Positions 1-12,000 of a stretch of DNA of 64,000 bases are shown in pieces; the first letter of the stretch is position 1; each line of letters starts with the position of its first letter. The translations under genes were made by a program, and so were the position numbers. The notes under the pieces are model-generated. The model saw only the letters and a program-made list of their open reading frames with translations, was not told the DNA's origin and did no database searches. The DNA is taken from positions 248,001 to 312,000 of the forward strand of contig NW_026570303.1 of assembly GCF_019649055.1 (NCBI RefSeq), written 5' to 3'. The DNA is from Paramacrobiotus metropolitanus (taxonomy: Eukaryota > Tardigrada > Eutardigrada > Parachela > Macrobiotidae).

Positions 1-14
1 CTGTAATTGTTCCC

Positions 15-386
15 TTACCGCGAGCAGTCGACGTTGAACCAGTAATCACAGATCAAGGTGACCTGGTCGAATACTGTGGTATTGTCGCAGATGTAGCTGG
101 TCATATTCCCGTTGATATCACACCGATGGTACACTTGGCACTGGAACTCCGTATCGGCATAGTAACCCGGCATCTTCTTGGAGTTGCAGTCGAAGCCGCC
201 CTGCGGAATGGGTACATACGTCGGATACTGACCGTCGGCCTTCTGCGTCAGCATGGCGGCCACCGAAGCGGCATCCATGCGCGGCTTCTGCAGATCCCAG
301 ACGTAGGGCGGTCCCACCGCGCCCGGATTGGCTCGGGGTGCGCAGTATACGGCCGATAGTAGACCAAGGAACACGATGACCTTCAT
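15..386 (-). CDS. Secreted single-domain chitin-binding (peritrophin-A/CBM14) protein
   Basis: This gene encodes 123 aa in one exon. Translation is taken from the ATG at 386 because a hydrophobic signal peptide (MKVIVFLGLLSAVYCA) follows directly and a TATA box lies about 90 bp upstream; an upstream in-frame ATG at 551 lies beyond that box. After a short linker the C-terminal half carries six cysteines in the ChtBD2/CBM14 pattern (FDC, FQC, HRC, YIC, LIC, VDC) with the usual aromatic residues between them. Family knowledge: such domains bind chitin in cuticle or peritrophic matrix through three disulfides. One domain plus a signal peptide suggests a small cuticle or gut-lining matrix protein. 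The stop is a TAA at 15-17, so the gene is complete. Confidence 0.87.
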   Translation of the reverse strand: MKVIVFLGLLSAVYCAPRANPGAVGPPYVWDLQKPRMDAASVAAMLTQKADGQYPTYVPIPQGGFDCNSKKMPGYYADTEFQCQVYHRCDINGNMTSYICDNTTVFDQVTLICDYWFNVDCSR

Positions 387-470
387 GGTTAAAGTAACGT
401 ATATATGCGTTGATAAAAATAAAATTCTTGAAGTGGGATTACTGGCGCTGGATGTGTTATTTGATGCCGG

Positions 471-483
471 TGTTTTATATAGG
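471..483 (-). promoter_or_regulatory. TATA box of the peritrophin gene
   Basis: On the minus strand the sequence reads CCTATATAAAACA. It sits about 90 bp before the ATG at 386, which leaves room for a transcription start near 445-450 and a 5' UTR of about 60 bases. Confidence 0.65.
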
Positions 484-599
484 CGGTCGGACCAACGCCA
501 GATAAACGCATCGCTTTGTTCAAGGCCACTCGCATGCTTAACGCCATGCACACTTGGAGAAAAGGGTTGTTTTTTGCATGGTGAGAAAAACAGCCGGAA

Positions 600-3500
600 G
601 CGACAGGCAAGCGTGGATAAGCGTTTATACTCAGAAGCCGACTATTTAGCCGCTACTGCAGAAGCGTGACCATCCTGTTGTTGGGAGTCTTCTTATGGAA
701 ATTACATGCAAGACTGCCGCCTGATTCACGCGTTTAGCATTTCATAATTCAAAGAAGTGTCGCTTAACTGTTTGTGGTTTTTTGTCGATCGATCCATGGC
801 GATGACGAATACGGCTGGCAAATGACCATATACTGCGATTTGAAAAAATAATAATTCATTTATAAACACATTCTAGCAAGTAACTTCCTGAGTACCGCAA
901 CCAGAATTGATTGCACCGTGCACGTAATGAAGACTTCATACAAATGAACCGCGGAAACACAAAATCTTATGAAAAAAATTTATTACATTCTTAATGTTAT
1001 TTATGCACACATTTTTATACGTTGATTGCTACTGTACTATTAATTAATTTGTAGGAAAACCAGTCATTTGGGCGATTAAATAATTTTTTAGTTATAAGCA
1101 GTAATATTATGGAAAACTTATGACAATGCAAAAAACGCAAAAACATTGCTGTTGCGAACTGGAAACGGTCTACATCGGCAGAGCAACGCTGAACTTTAAA
1201 CAAAAGCGCTTTCCTAAAACAGTCAGGCATCATCGTTTGCACGTGCAGTGATGCATCGCTTTTCCGCGGAAAAACCGCACAATGCATTTCTAATCTAAAT
1301 AATCATGAAGTGGCTCCAGTTATACTACGCTTGTATGATAACAGCAATAAAGCCAACAATATCTATCCTTGTTGCCGAAAAAGCGCCCATAGTATTGTGT
1401 AACAAATATAACAGAGTGGTGTGATTGTTAGGAGCACCGAATTATGGTGGCGTTGTATATATGTCCTCCAGATGTGTTCGAAAATTTTCTCAGGTGCCTG
1501 GGCTGGTACACATTCGACTGCTTGCAAGATCGGGTCACGTGTCAGCCGACAGTGAACAGACTGTTACAAAAGCTATAAAGTCCAAAATACGGTGGCGTGG
1601 TTTTAGCGCGTTTTTTCGATCCTGGTTTTTTGGTGTGGAGCGTTTATTATTGAATCGGTATATCGGCTGACCAGCTACGTATGCAAGCTGTGAGACATAA
1701 GCCAGATTACCGGTATTTTAAACAGAATCGAAGCGTGCTACTGTATATGGATGGCAAGTTGGCAACAAAACACACGATGCCGTTTCCTTACATATTATGC
1801 AGCTTGCGTTTTCCGACGATGATGAAATTAATTAGAAAAACTGTTTATGCCACGGTATTTACTGTAGTCTGTAGTTATTCAGATAACTGGTACGGCTAGG
1901 GAGATAATAATATTCTCCATGTACAATCCGTATGTGCATGTACTTGTACTACTGGCAATTATTTTCTTAAAGCAGTAATTATTATTTTCATCAAGTTCTC
2001 TACCTTTACATTATGCACAACAGTAGGCGTTGGAATATTAAATTTATGTACATTTTACTCTGTACACTGATAACACTCCTTAGATTACGGTAAAGTTGCA
2101 TGACCTTTTACTGTTCTCAAATTAATCACATTCATATAGGTAAGGGTGCAGCAGTGCTGCATCATCGCAGTACAGATAAATTTAATATAAAAAAATAATG
2201 AACAATGTTCAGTGCTTTTTAAAGGAATTAAATGACTGAGCACCACTTTTGTTCGAGCCTCGAACCTTCAGGTCTTCCTCCAGTTGAGGACGCTTCACCA
2301 GTACGTATCGGTAAATGGTATAACATCGTATGCGTGTACAAGAGTGCGCACTTCGGCGCAGTACAAATTTTGCAAAAGTGTATGCAAGAAAAGCAGTTTA
2401 AGTACTGGTACACAGTAGCAGTCTAGAAGCCATGGAACGGTAGAAGCGGAAAAACATGCCGGTGGAAAAACATGTGTACTTCTATCTATAAAGAAACACA
2501 CTCTAAAGCGACAAAGAATAATTGAAAATCTGAAATCAAAATGTGTCACTTACCGGGTAATTATTATTATACTAGTAGACCCCGCGCAAACTGCGCGGAA
2601 TAAATCGGCGATAAATTGTTATTTATGGAAAGCTACAAAGCACAAACCCATGACTGCAAATTTAGTTTTATTGAGCGGAGCGTATAAGAATATTTTAGTT
2701 AGTGCGTCCCGACAAAACAATCCAGTGATGCGACCGTACGACCACCGATGTCAACCTTTAGACCACTTAGAATAAAAATACTTTCCAGTTTCCTCCAACT
2801 GTTTACACACAATTTAAACCTGATGAAGACTTCAAAATTTCGTTGTGTTCTTTGGTGAACTTTTTATTGATTAACGTCGACAACTTAAGCACAGTGTCTT
2901 GCTTGCGACCCCCGCTGCAGATAGGCGCCGCCTATGATTCCGCTTTCTGTTACGTGCTTATAAAATTTGTTTCAAGTTTGGCAAAAATCTATGCATTTGT
3001 ATAGTACATCCCCAACGCGTTGTCGCCTCCCCAATCCCAACCCCAACCCATCCCAAACCCAACCCATTTAACGCCAACAACATCCCCAACCCATTAAACG
3101 CATTGTCGCTTCACGCTTACGTCCTCACAGATGGTTCATTAATGTAGCTTGTCGCACCCAGGCGCACCGGAGAGGTATTCCCTAGTTTTTTTGTTCTGAC
3201 CTTTGATGGGAGCTGATCTGACGGAATGCTTTATAGCTGGCGGAAAGATAGATTAGAATGCGGATAAGCTTCGCTTTTAAATTTTCTGTTTATGTTAAAT
3301 TGTTGAATGCTAAAAATGCGGTTTTGTTTTCATAAAACCGTTTTTGTCTACGTTCCTTAGCGGAAAAATATCCCTTCTGAAAAATATTTTACCTTCTCTA
3401 CCTTCCCCCTGCTGGAGGCTCGCGCTCCTCATTTAGGTCGCCGTGAAAAGATTTGCCTTGGGCCGCTTTCTCCCCGGGCGGTTAGACTCGAATCCTAGTG

Positions 3501-4555
3501 CGTACGCCCGGTGGGACTGGGACTCGCTGTTTTGCTCGAGTAGTCCACATCATTTCCAGTCGAACACCAAAATTCTCAAAATCGACTTTCAGTCTCTCAC
3601 AAAATGATGTTTATTTGAGATTTGAAAAAAGGATAAAATATTCCACTTTATTGGCACGGCAGCAAAAGCCAACCGCCCTTTGGAAGCAGTTTTAAATTTT
3701 AATTAATACATCTAATCAACCCGTTGCGAAAGGCAACTACTTTATCTTTGGAATTTGGGTCGCTCCCACTTTCCAGGAGATTCTGCATGTTCAGTCTTTA
3801 AGAAACATCACTTTCCGAGCCTACATATTTTAAAACTAACTCTTAATAAAATCTTATGAACTAAAGGCAGTCCGATAACTAACGGACACCAAAGTTCCAT
3901 CAAGTGTAGATGTCTTTTCCTGTGCTGTTCGTGCCAGTGGTGGCTTGGGTGGGTTTGCAGTGGTGGGTTCTGCACTTTTCCCGTAGACTTTGTATGTTAA
4001 GTTCTTTTAAGATTTTCTCTAAAACTTCACATACTTTCAAAAAACTAACTGGTTTCTGCAAATCTGCAAACTCGCGGCTATTGAATGACATATAGACATC
4101 AAAGTTTGGTTCAGTGGATCGCTCAAAAAAGGGTGACAGAAATGGAATTCGCTAAGGCTTATTTTATTAATATATAGGATTATACGACGAATTAAAAAAT
4201 GAGATTATTATTGTTACTGGTATTTTGCGCAGGCAAGCGCTTTTCTGTTCGAACCCGGTGCTGGGTAGACGTGGTCAAGTCGACACTGTCGTTAGTTTGA
4301 AATTTTAAATTATCTATTGAGCTGTGGACCTCGAGTGGCCGATCACCACTTTTTCGTCAGACATTTATTTGTATGCGTGACATTTGATTTAACAATCATA
4401 TGTACAGTATGTTTGCTTGTGTTGGCATGCTGATGCAATTAGCGGACACAAACTGATTCTAACGCAATGCATATCTGGACTAAGTTAAACTTACACCATC
4501 CTACGCGACCCGTACATAGATTTCCTGGAACTGGAAGTATTGCATGATATGGACC
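600..4555. other. Intergenic region without a recognisable gene
   Basis: This is AT-rich DNA with only short reading frames that lack family motifs or convincing splice signals. Two local features stand out. A small perfect hairpin (CCGCGC, loop AAACT, GCGCGG) lies at 2582-2598 at the edge of a stretch that could be an old transposon end. A low-complexity CCCAACC-type tract lies at about 3010-3110. Confidence 0.5.
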
Positions 4556-5239
4556 TTAAGGGAAGTGGGCCGGTACTTGGTACCAAAGTCGTGTACATGC
4601 ACGAAATCTTTCACTTTCGCGCATTCCCAAACCGTTTGTTCTTTTGCTTTATGACATTCTGTAGCCAAATGATTTATATGCACAGGCGAGAAAACCGTTT
4701 GTGCGCGCAACATCCGGTTCGGGAGTTATGGCTTTTAGAAAATTCCCAAAAGTTTAAATGCATTCAGGTGTACCAAAAGTCTCATTATGGACCGATCTCC
4801 TTCAAATTTTGCACGTAAATGCACATGGCCATGAAGATCGTTTTTACACCGATCCACTGTTCTAGCATGTTTTTCAAATGTTAAAATGAATTTCAAAAAT
4901 TTTAATATTCATTTTAAAATTTGAAAAAATATCATGGAAGTCTGGATCGGTGTAAAAACGATCTTCATGGTTATGCGCTTTACGTGCAAAATTTGAAGGA
5001 GATCGGTCCATAATGAGACTTTTGGTACACCTTAATGCATTTAAACTTTTGGGAATTTTCTAACAGCCATAACTGAACCGGATGTTGCGCGCACAAACGG
5101 TTTTCTCGCCTGTGCATATAAATCATTTGGCTACAGAATGTCATAAACCGAAACCAAAATGTGTTTGGGAGTGCGCGAAAGTGAAAGTTTCCGTGCATTC
5201 ACACAAATTTGGTACCATGTACCGGGCCACTTCCCTTAA
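4556..5239. mobile_element. TTAA-flanked foldback element (MITE-like)
   Basis: Two arms of roughly 320 bp form a long imperfect inverted repeat centred near 4890. The left end reads TTAA-GGGAAGTGG and the right end CCACTTCCC-TTAA, with the TTAA copies at 4556-4559 and 5236-5239. The centre is an AT-rich turn. The reading frames on both strands are mirror images of each other and carry no transposase motif, so this is a non-autonomous foldback element. A TTAA target duplication is the hallmark of piggyBac-type transposition, but the terminal bases (GGG...CCC) are not the usual piggyBac CCC...GGG, so the family is open. Confidence 0.75.
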
Positions 5240-5968
5240 GAGAAATCGCGTAAAGTGCCCATTACGGTAACGGTGCACAGCACCAGCAGAATACAGAGTA
5301 GGGCGGAAACGTTGCTTTGCTCGAAAAGAGCAATCGATTAATGGCGCATTCATTATCGGGTGTTAATGGACACTCACCGGGTGCGACGATGGCTCATTTA
5401 TATCCACAGTACTTACATCGTATGCGTTCTCGACTGCCCTTGCGTAGCAGGTGTAGATAACCAAACGCTACGCTAATGTACTGATCTATCCATTTCGCTA
5501 AAGGGAGGCAACACGGGGTAGCGATAGGCCTGCCGAGCCCATCATCAAGTAAACTACCGATAAATGTTCTGCTGTGGTTCAAGTCCCTCGTCGTGTTTTT
5601 TAATCAATTTGGTCGGGTTTTTGTTAAGGACAACCATGTGTCCTAACAGTAACGTGGGAGTGGTTGATTATCGAGTCCGATTCCTTAACACTTGAAAGGC
5701 GTGGCCGGATGATTTTTTCTAAATCATGCTGTAATGTCGTTCAATAAGTTAATTTCAAAAAAACCCTTTTCCATATTTTGGAAATTTCTTTTTAGAGAGA
5801 CGACATACAGGGGCAACGGCGAGTGGGCGTCGACTTCAATGGTATTCGCCCTCTAGCGACTGAAGCATGCAAGTCATTGCGCAGGCCGTTTTTGGGTTTC
5901 TTGATTCCCATCATTCCATTTAGTGAAATTACTGATTTCGGAATCCAAGTGTTACGGAATGATTACTG
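5240..5968. other. Intergenic region upstream of the receptor cyclase
   Basis: I see no gene here. The stretch holds only short open frames and ends at the TATA box of the receptor guanylate cyclase. Confidence 0.5.
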
Positions 5969-5976
5969 TATAAAAG
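5969..5976 (+). promoter_or_regulatory. TATA box of the receptor guanylate cyclase gene
   Basis: TATAAAAG lies 95 bp before the ATG at 6071, a spacing like that of the other TATA-driven genes in this window. Confidence 0.55.
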
Positions 5977-6070
5977 AGCAAAGTTTCACCCCTTAACGTG
6001 TTTTTCGTTTTTTTCATTTTTGGATGAACTAGTAATCTATACGATGCACGTTGGCTGAAACTCTTGTACA

Positions 6071-9000
6071 ATGACCTTTTTATTGCTCTTATTCCTGTGT
6101 ACGCCGGCTTTATCATGCAATATGTCGGTGGTGGCCATTACTCCGTTTCGGTCGCCAATTTATTCCGATCATCATATCGTTGGCCCAGCTATCAATATCG
6201 CTCTACAGAAACTACAGGATAAGGTATTGCCTGGTTGCAGCATTCGGACATATGTTCCCAAAGAACCTTGGCAAGTCAATTGTGACGAAATTGAGGACGC
6301 TGCCGCGGACTACATTTCCCACATTTACTATGCTAATCTCAACGGAACGCATCCATTGGCTGTGGTGTTTGGGCCTACCTGCACGTTTGGCATTCGCATT
6401 GTGGCTGACGTACTGAAAAGTATGGTGCTAATTTGATTTTATTACCGTCTCACTCGGTGATATCACTTGCGCAAGCCAAATCGTTAAACAACCATGCAAG
6501 GCGAAACTGTATTGCAGCTAGGCCAAAGAATTATGTACCGAGTTTTAAATGTTTTTATATAAGATTTTGTGTATAATAGTTTGCTCATTACTGGAAGCAT
6601 GTGGTCTAAATATCTCACTAAATTTGATTACTACAGGAAAAAATAATGTAACCGTAAGTATCGATGATCGAAGGTACGCTTTCGAAACGTGTCCGTTCTA
6701 CGAAATCTGTTTGCCAGCATAACACACACGTAAACGCAAGTGAAAGGAATTTAGGCTCAATGGTGACCTTGCACTTGCATACATAAAGTCGTTGACCATG
6801 TTTGACGCGTGTCTGCCAACACAAAGACATGTGTGACCTAGTGTTGGGCCGGCCCGGCCCAGGGCCGCGGCCCGAACGGCCCGGGCCGAGGTCGGCCTGG
6901 CCCTTTTGTGAGGGCCGCGCCGGGCCGCGGCCCTCGGCCCGGGGAGAAGGGCCATGGCCCGGGCCGCGGCCCGGGTCGTGGCCCGTTGTGGACGTTAAAT
7001 ATTGAAAAAGACGTAGAAAAACAAAAAATTTCATTGCGATTTACTGAAATTTAGTAGTTTTCAATGAGTTTTTCTTAATTTTCACAGCAAGAAACGTTTC
7101 TAGGCGAAAATCCGTCTATTTTTCCGTTGACATACACGCTGTAGCCGCTTACATAATGACATCCGGGAAAAAATATCACTGTGCTGCAAGACGGCCCGGG
7201 CCGCGGCCCGGGGATATGTCGGGCCGCAGCCCGGATCGGCCCGCGGCCCGGGCCGTGTAAACGACGGCCCGGCCCTATTGCTCGGGCCGGGCGGCGCTGG
7301 GCCGGGCCGGGCCGACCCAACACATGATGTGTCACATCAGAAAGATTGAACGTCGGAGCAGTGTAGGCTAACCTAAATTAGCTGTAGCCGGAAAATGGCT
7401 TAGCGCTGGCTTCTGGAAACCCAGTGCAGTATGTGCGGCAAAGTTGAGCACCACAACTAAATTGATGGGTCACTAAACAAGGGCATACACTGCATTTTCC
7501 GTGAAACCTGTCAGCATTATAACTTTTAGTAGTCAACCCGTGGCATGCCGTGCCCATCAAAGCCTGCCTGCGTCTCAAGTTGACTCAGAAAAACCAAGTT
7601 TACAAAGGACAAGTTTACATAGAAAAGCCAGTAGAAGGGTTCGAAAGAAACGCCCTTTAATGGTAGTATTTTATTTTGCGTGGAGTGTGACTGTGTAAAG
7701 TCAGCGAGTGGTCTTATAAGTCTTTTTTGATCACTTTTTGTTATTTATACGAGTAAAATGCGGCGAATTTACGTGGCGGAGGGTTTCTCATATTGTTTTG
7801 TTAATTAAAGCGTTTTGGAAGTTGTAAACCATTTATGCAGATATCGTACAAAAAATAATTCGCACAATATTTGCACATTTAGCGAATGCTTCAAGACTTA
7901 GTATCATCTACTGCATGAACTGCAGAGCAATGCAAAATTGTGGGTTGACTGGGACTCATTTCAAGTGGTCTAGTGTGTTAACATAAGACCGGTAATGATC
8001 GAACAGATTATTCTCATAAAATCTACTTTCGCATTTTATCCGATGAGCGGTATTCTGTTTTCCCAAACTACAGTTTCCAAATGCTGCGGGGTTTTGTTAG
8101 AAATAACTCTGAAAACGAATTCAGGAGAATTCTGATGACGGATTGCTGATTAATTCTAGGTCAAATATTGTACTTCGCTTTACGCAAGTAATTTTTACGC
8201 AGCGGTTTTTCAGACTGGAACATGTTACTTATCGACGGCACTGGCATCGCAACATTCCTTACCGACCGCGTCCGCTTTCCCAACATCCTCGGCTTCTCCT
8301 ACACTCAGTCTCGTGCTGGTACATTCTTGTACCAAGTGCTTAAACTATTCAACTGGACGGATGTTACTGGAATCTACGACGTGGATGACGCCGTATGGAG
8401 GGCCATGTTTACGTTAACCGAGTACTTGACGGGCAAGACGGATGTCCGATTTGAAGCACGACCGTACTTCTTAACCAAAAACAAGAATAACGCGTACGCG
8501 GATATTCTGCGCGCCGTGCAAGAAGCTCATCGAAGGTCACGAAGTACGCGTACATACCATGGTTAGTAATGTGCTGCACATAATACTGTATCTATGGGTT
8601 CTTATTGCAGTTATTTTTATTTTGGGCGACCCAAAGACAATCCGGCTGGTGATGGTACGCTATTTTGGGGAAGAAACCGACGGCTTCAGTATTATTTTGG
8701 GACAACAGTAGCTACCAAGTTTTTCAGTGGTGATTTTTTTGCAGTTGGCTGCTTTCTCGTTGGGATACACAAAGGGTGATCATGTAATATGCGCACTAAA
8801 ATTGATATAACCAGCTTGGTACACATTCATAAAGTTAGAAACATACTTATTATGGAATTGTAGATTTTCATTGCCGGAGCTTATTTCAAAACTAAGAATT
8901 ACTTTGGCACACCGAAGTGGGATATGGGATTAGAAAGTGACAATGTAAGTAGTAAGTACCAAGTAGACGTCGTGACCCACCACCGCGTAAACTGGTTAAG

Positions 9001-12000
9001 TGGTCTATTCGATACGGCGTACCAGTAGGTAATCTGTCTAGAAACCGTTTTGCGCCTTCCTGGTGTTGCAATGTGGTATGTATTAGTATGAGTAGCAGTA
9101 TTACATAACTTGTTATCCCATAACAGGTATCGCATATATAACAGCATGTGTTCTCCGAGTAGTTTCCTTAGTTGATAATTTGTATTTAGATTTAATATTG
9201 ATTTGTTCCACGGTCGACCGGTCTGAGACGATCTGTCGTTGCTATGATCAACATAGAGCATAATAATATTGTGGGTGCTTATGGGTTGTAGGATACGCGA
9301 GAGGCATTTCGCAGCCTTTTCCTGATTAAACAACGCATACCGTCTTCCCCGGAATTCCGAGAGTTTAATCAAACGGTGCAAGAAATGGCTATCCGCGATT
9401 ACAACCAATCGATAGCACCATATGACGAGGTACAAAGGTCATGGAAAAACGAGAAACTGCTGGCAGGTGTATAGGCCAATATCTGCCATCAATTTCTCGT
9501 TTTTCCATGAACTTTGAACCTTTCTAACAATAATTTTTGTAGTTTAACATCAAGCTAAAAATATACGACAAAGTATTCATCAGAAACCATTCCTCAGGTT
9601 CACTTTTTCCAAGACAGGCTTTCCGACGCTGACGTTAACCTGGTTTAGGTGAACATTCACGCTATTGGCTTCCATGACGCGATCTTGACGTTCGGCCAAG
9701 TGGCCAATGAAACGCTGGCGGCTGGCGAAGATAGTTTTGATGGCCGCAAAATGGCGAAACGGTTCACCAACCGTACGTTTTACGGAATACGAGGGGAAAT
9801 CACACTGGATGCGCAAAACAACCTTGTTGGCAATTTTGAACTGCACCATTTCCGCTACAATGCCGGCATTTTTGTGGTATGAATTGTCAACGTTAATAGC
9901 ACGCTGTCACTGGGCATGAAATCAACACTGTAGTAAGATAAATGCCTTGTATTCGTTAGTAACTTTTCGAAAAAGAAATGCTGGTTTTAGTTTTTGTTCT
10001 ATTCATTTTACCGTTTAACAGAAGGTAATTGATTTTCCTGAGACGGCTACGGTGGCGCAGACTATCACGGATATTGAGTGGCCGTATTCAGACGGACCTC
10101 CACCCAATGAACCATTCTGCGGGTTTGCCGGAAATAATCCTAAATGCGACCCGGCTCGTATGTTCATCATATATGCAATGCGCGGGGCTTTTTATAAAAT
10201 GTTTTTTCCAGGCAGTACAGATACAAGCTTCTAAGACACTTGCATGTAATCATAATCAATGCATTGCTACAGTATTTACTTGACGGAGAACAATTACAGT
10301 AGCACATCGCTGATTTCTTTATATCCTTGTAGAAAGTTTGACTTTGTACATTGCTGTTGGATCTGCCGCCGCGGGCATATTAATCCTGGTTGCAGCGACA
10401 GCTGGCACTATCATGTACGCTGGCTGATAAATAACCAGTTGCATCTGTTTTGTTTGCCCAAACCTTGTTCGAATAAACACTTGTGCTGCTGCGTTGTCTA
10501 ATATTGTCTGACTAATTTATAAACTGGCAGCTCGAGTTTTTTATTGCAGGCTTATCAGGCGCCGAACAGCCGATACTGAATGGTGGAAGATCGCACCTGA
10601 CCAGTTCCAGGTACTTATACTGTATAACCGAAACTTTGTACTCTAGAAATGCTACTACCGGTAAGCAACGAAAACTCTATATACAAAACTCTACATGTAT
10701 TTTGAAATTTGGCATCCGCATTCTGTATCACAATGAATATATATCATTATCATTTAGTCAATTAGTAATGAAATATTAAAATAAAAGATTCACATTAAGC
10801 GTGCTACGTTCTACTTTGTAACTGTCAATAATAAAATATCGCAGCTTTAAAGACCTCGTGCTGTACTTGTGCCAATATCGTAATATGAAAATGTCGCCTT
10901 AGCGCCGGTTTGAAACGTTAGTGCCATTTTCAATCATATTCATGCAATCATGCTTACATACAAATGCCTGCATTAGTACTTCATATCGTCGCTGACCGAG
11001 AGTACTCAAATCTCCGATGGGTTATTATGTAGTTTCCATGATGCAGCTTCCAGTGATTTTTTTACCATAGGATCCGGAACAAACAGGAGAACAAGCCATG
11101 ATACAATCCAATCCGGTAACGATGCAGCACTTTCTCCCAGCAAAACTGTCTGATCGAACGCTTTCGGAATTGAAACGTGTAGGACTTGTCATCGGAAATT
11201 TGACATTTACTTAAAATTAATTATAGAATAACTTTCTCCTACTAATGATTTATACAAAACTGTGTATTATACAGCTACGAACGACAAAATCTGATAAGTT
11301 GGTGAGAATATTCGGCATTTTGCTGAAAGAAGACCGTGGAATCGTCTTATACGAGGCATGTCCAAAAGGTTCGATTTATCAAGCGACACGCAGCGGCGAT
11401 ATGTTTATGCAGGATACATCATTCCGATTGTCCATGCTCAGTGACATTATCGAGGTGAGGTCATACAAGGCTCCAGTGATTGGGAAAATGTTAAAAAAGT
11501 CTTGGAGTCAGTACTTTCGCGGAAGTTCACAAGGGTTTTTAACTTTCTATGTATTTTAACCATCTACGCATGGAGATCAAATAAAATGGACCGAATTTTT
11601 CCCTTTTTTCATTTCTTACAGGGATTAAATTTTATTCACAATTCGTGGATCTATTGTCATGGACGGCTGCGCAGTTCCAAATGTCTAATCAACTCGCGGT
11701 TTATGGTAAAAATCACCGATTATGCATTACAAGATTTAAATGTGGAAGACCATTTAGCGACGGGAGATCAAAAGTGGATGGCGCCGGAATTGCTGCGCAC
11801 GGCTAATTTTGCATCGGCCAGCGGGAAGCGGCGAGCGGATGTGTTTAGCTTCTCTATAATTTTAAGCGAAGTCTGCCTCCTCGGTGACCCTTACAACAAT
11901 GCTCAAGATTACGACAAATACACTGGTAGGTCTTAAGCACATACATAAATAAAAACACAAGAAATTTTACCTTTTCCCTAAGAACTTAATCACCGTCAAC

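Noticed and set aside
2576-3120. Possible Helitron-like end with a small GC hairpin
   Set aside because: Only the hairpin and nearby GACCCCGCGC word suggest it; I see no clear terminal motif or replication protein, so it is not listed as an element.
4540-5198. Two similar ~70-90 codon frames on opposite strands
   Set aside because: They are mirror copies created by the foldback element and carry no motif.
6618-7335. Long open frames on both strands with Gly/Pro/Arg-rich products
   Set aside because: They come from the GGCCCGG low-complexity blocks inside the cyclase intron.
8899-9435. 178-codon minus-strand frame
   Set aside because: It overlaps cyclase exons 5 and 6 and an intron; it is a shadow with no family features.
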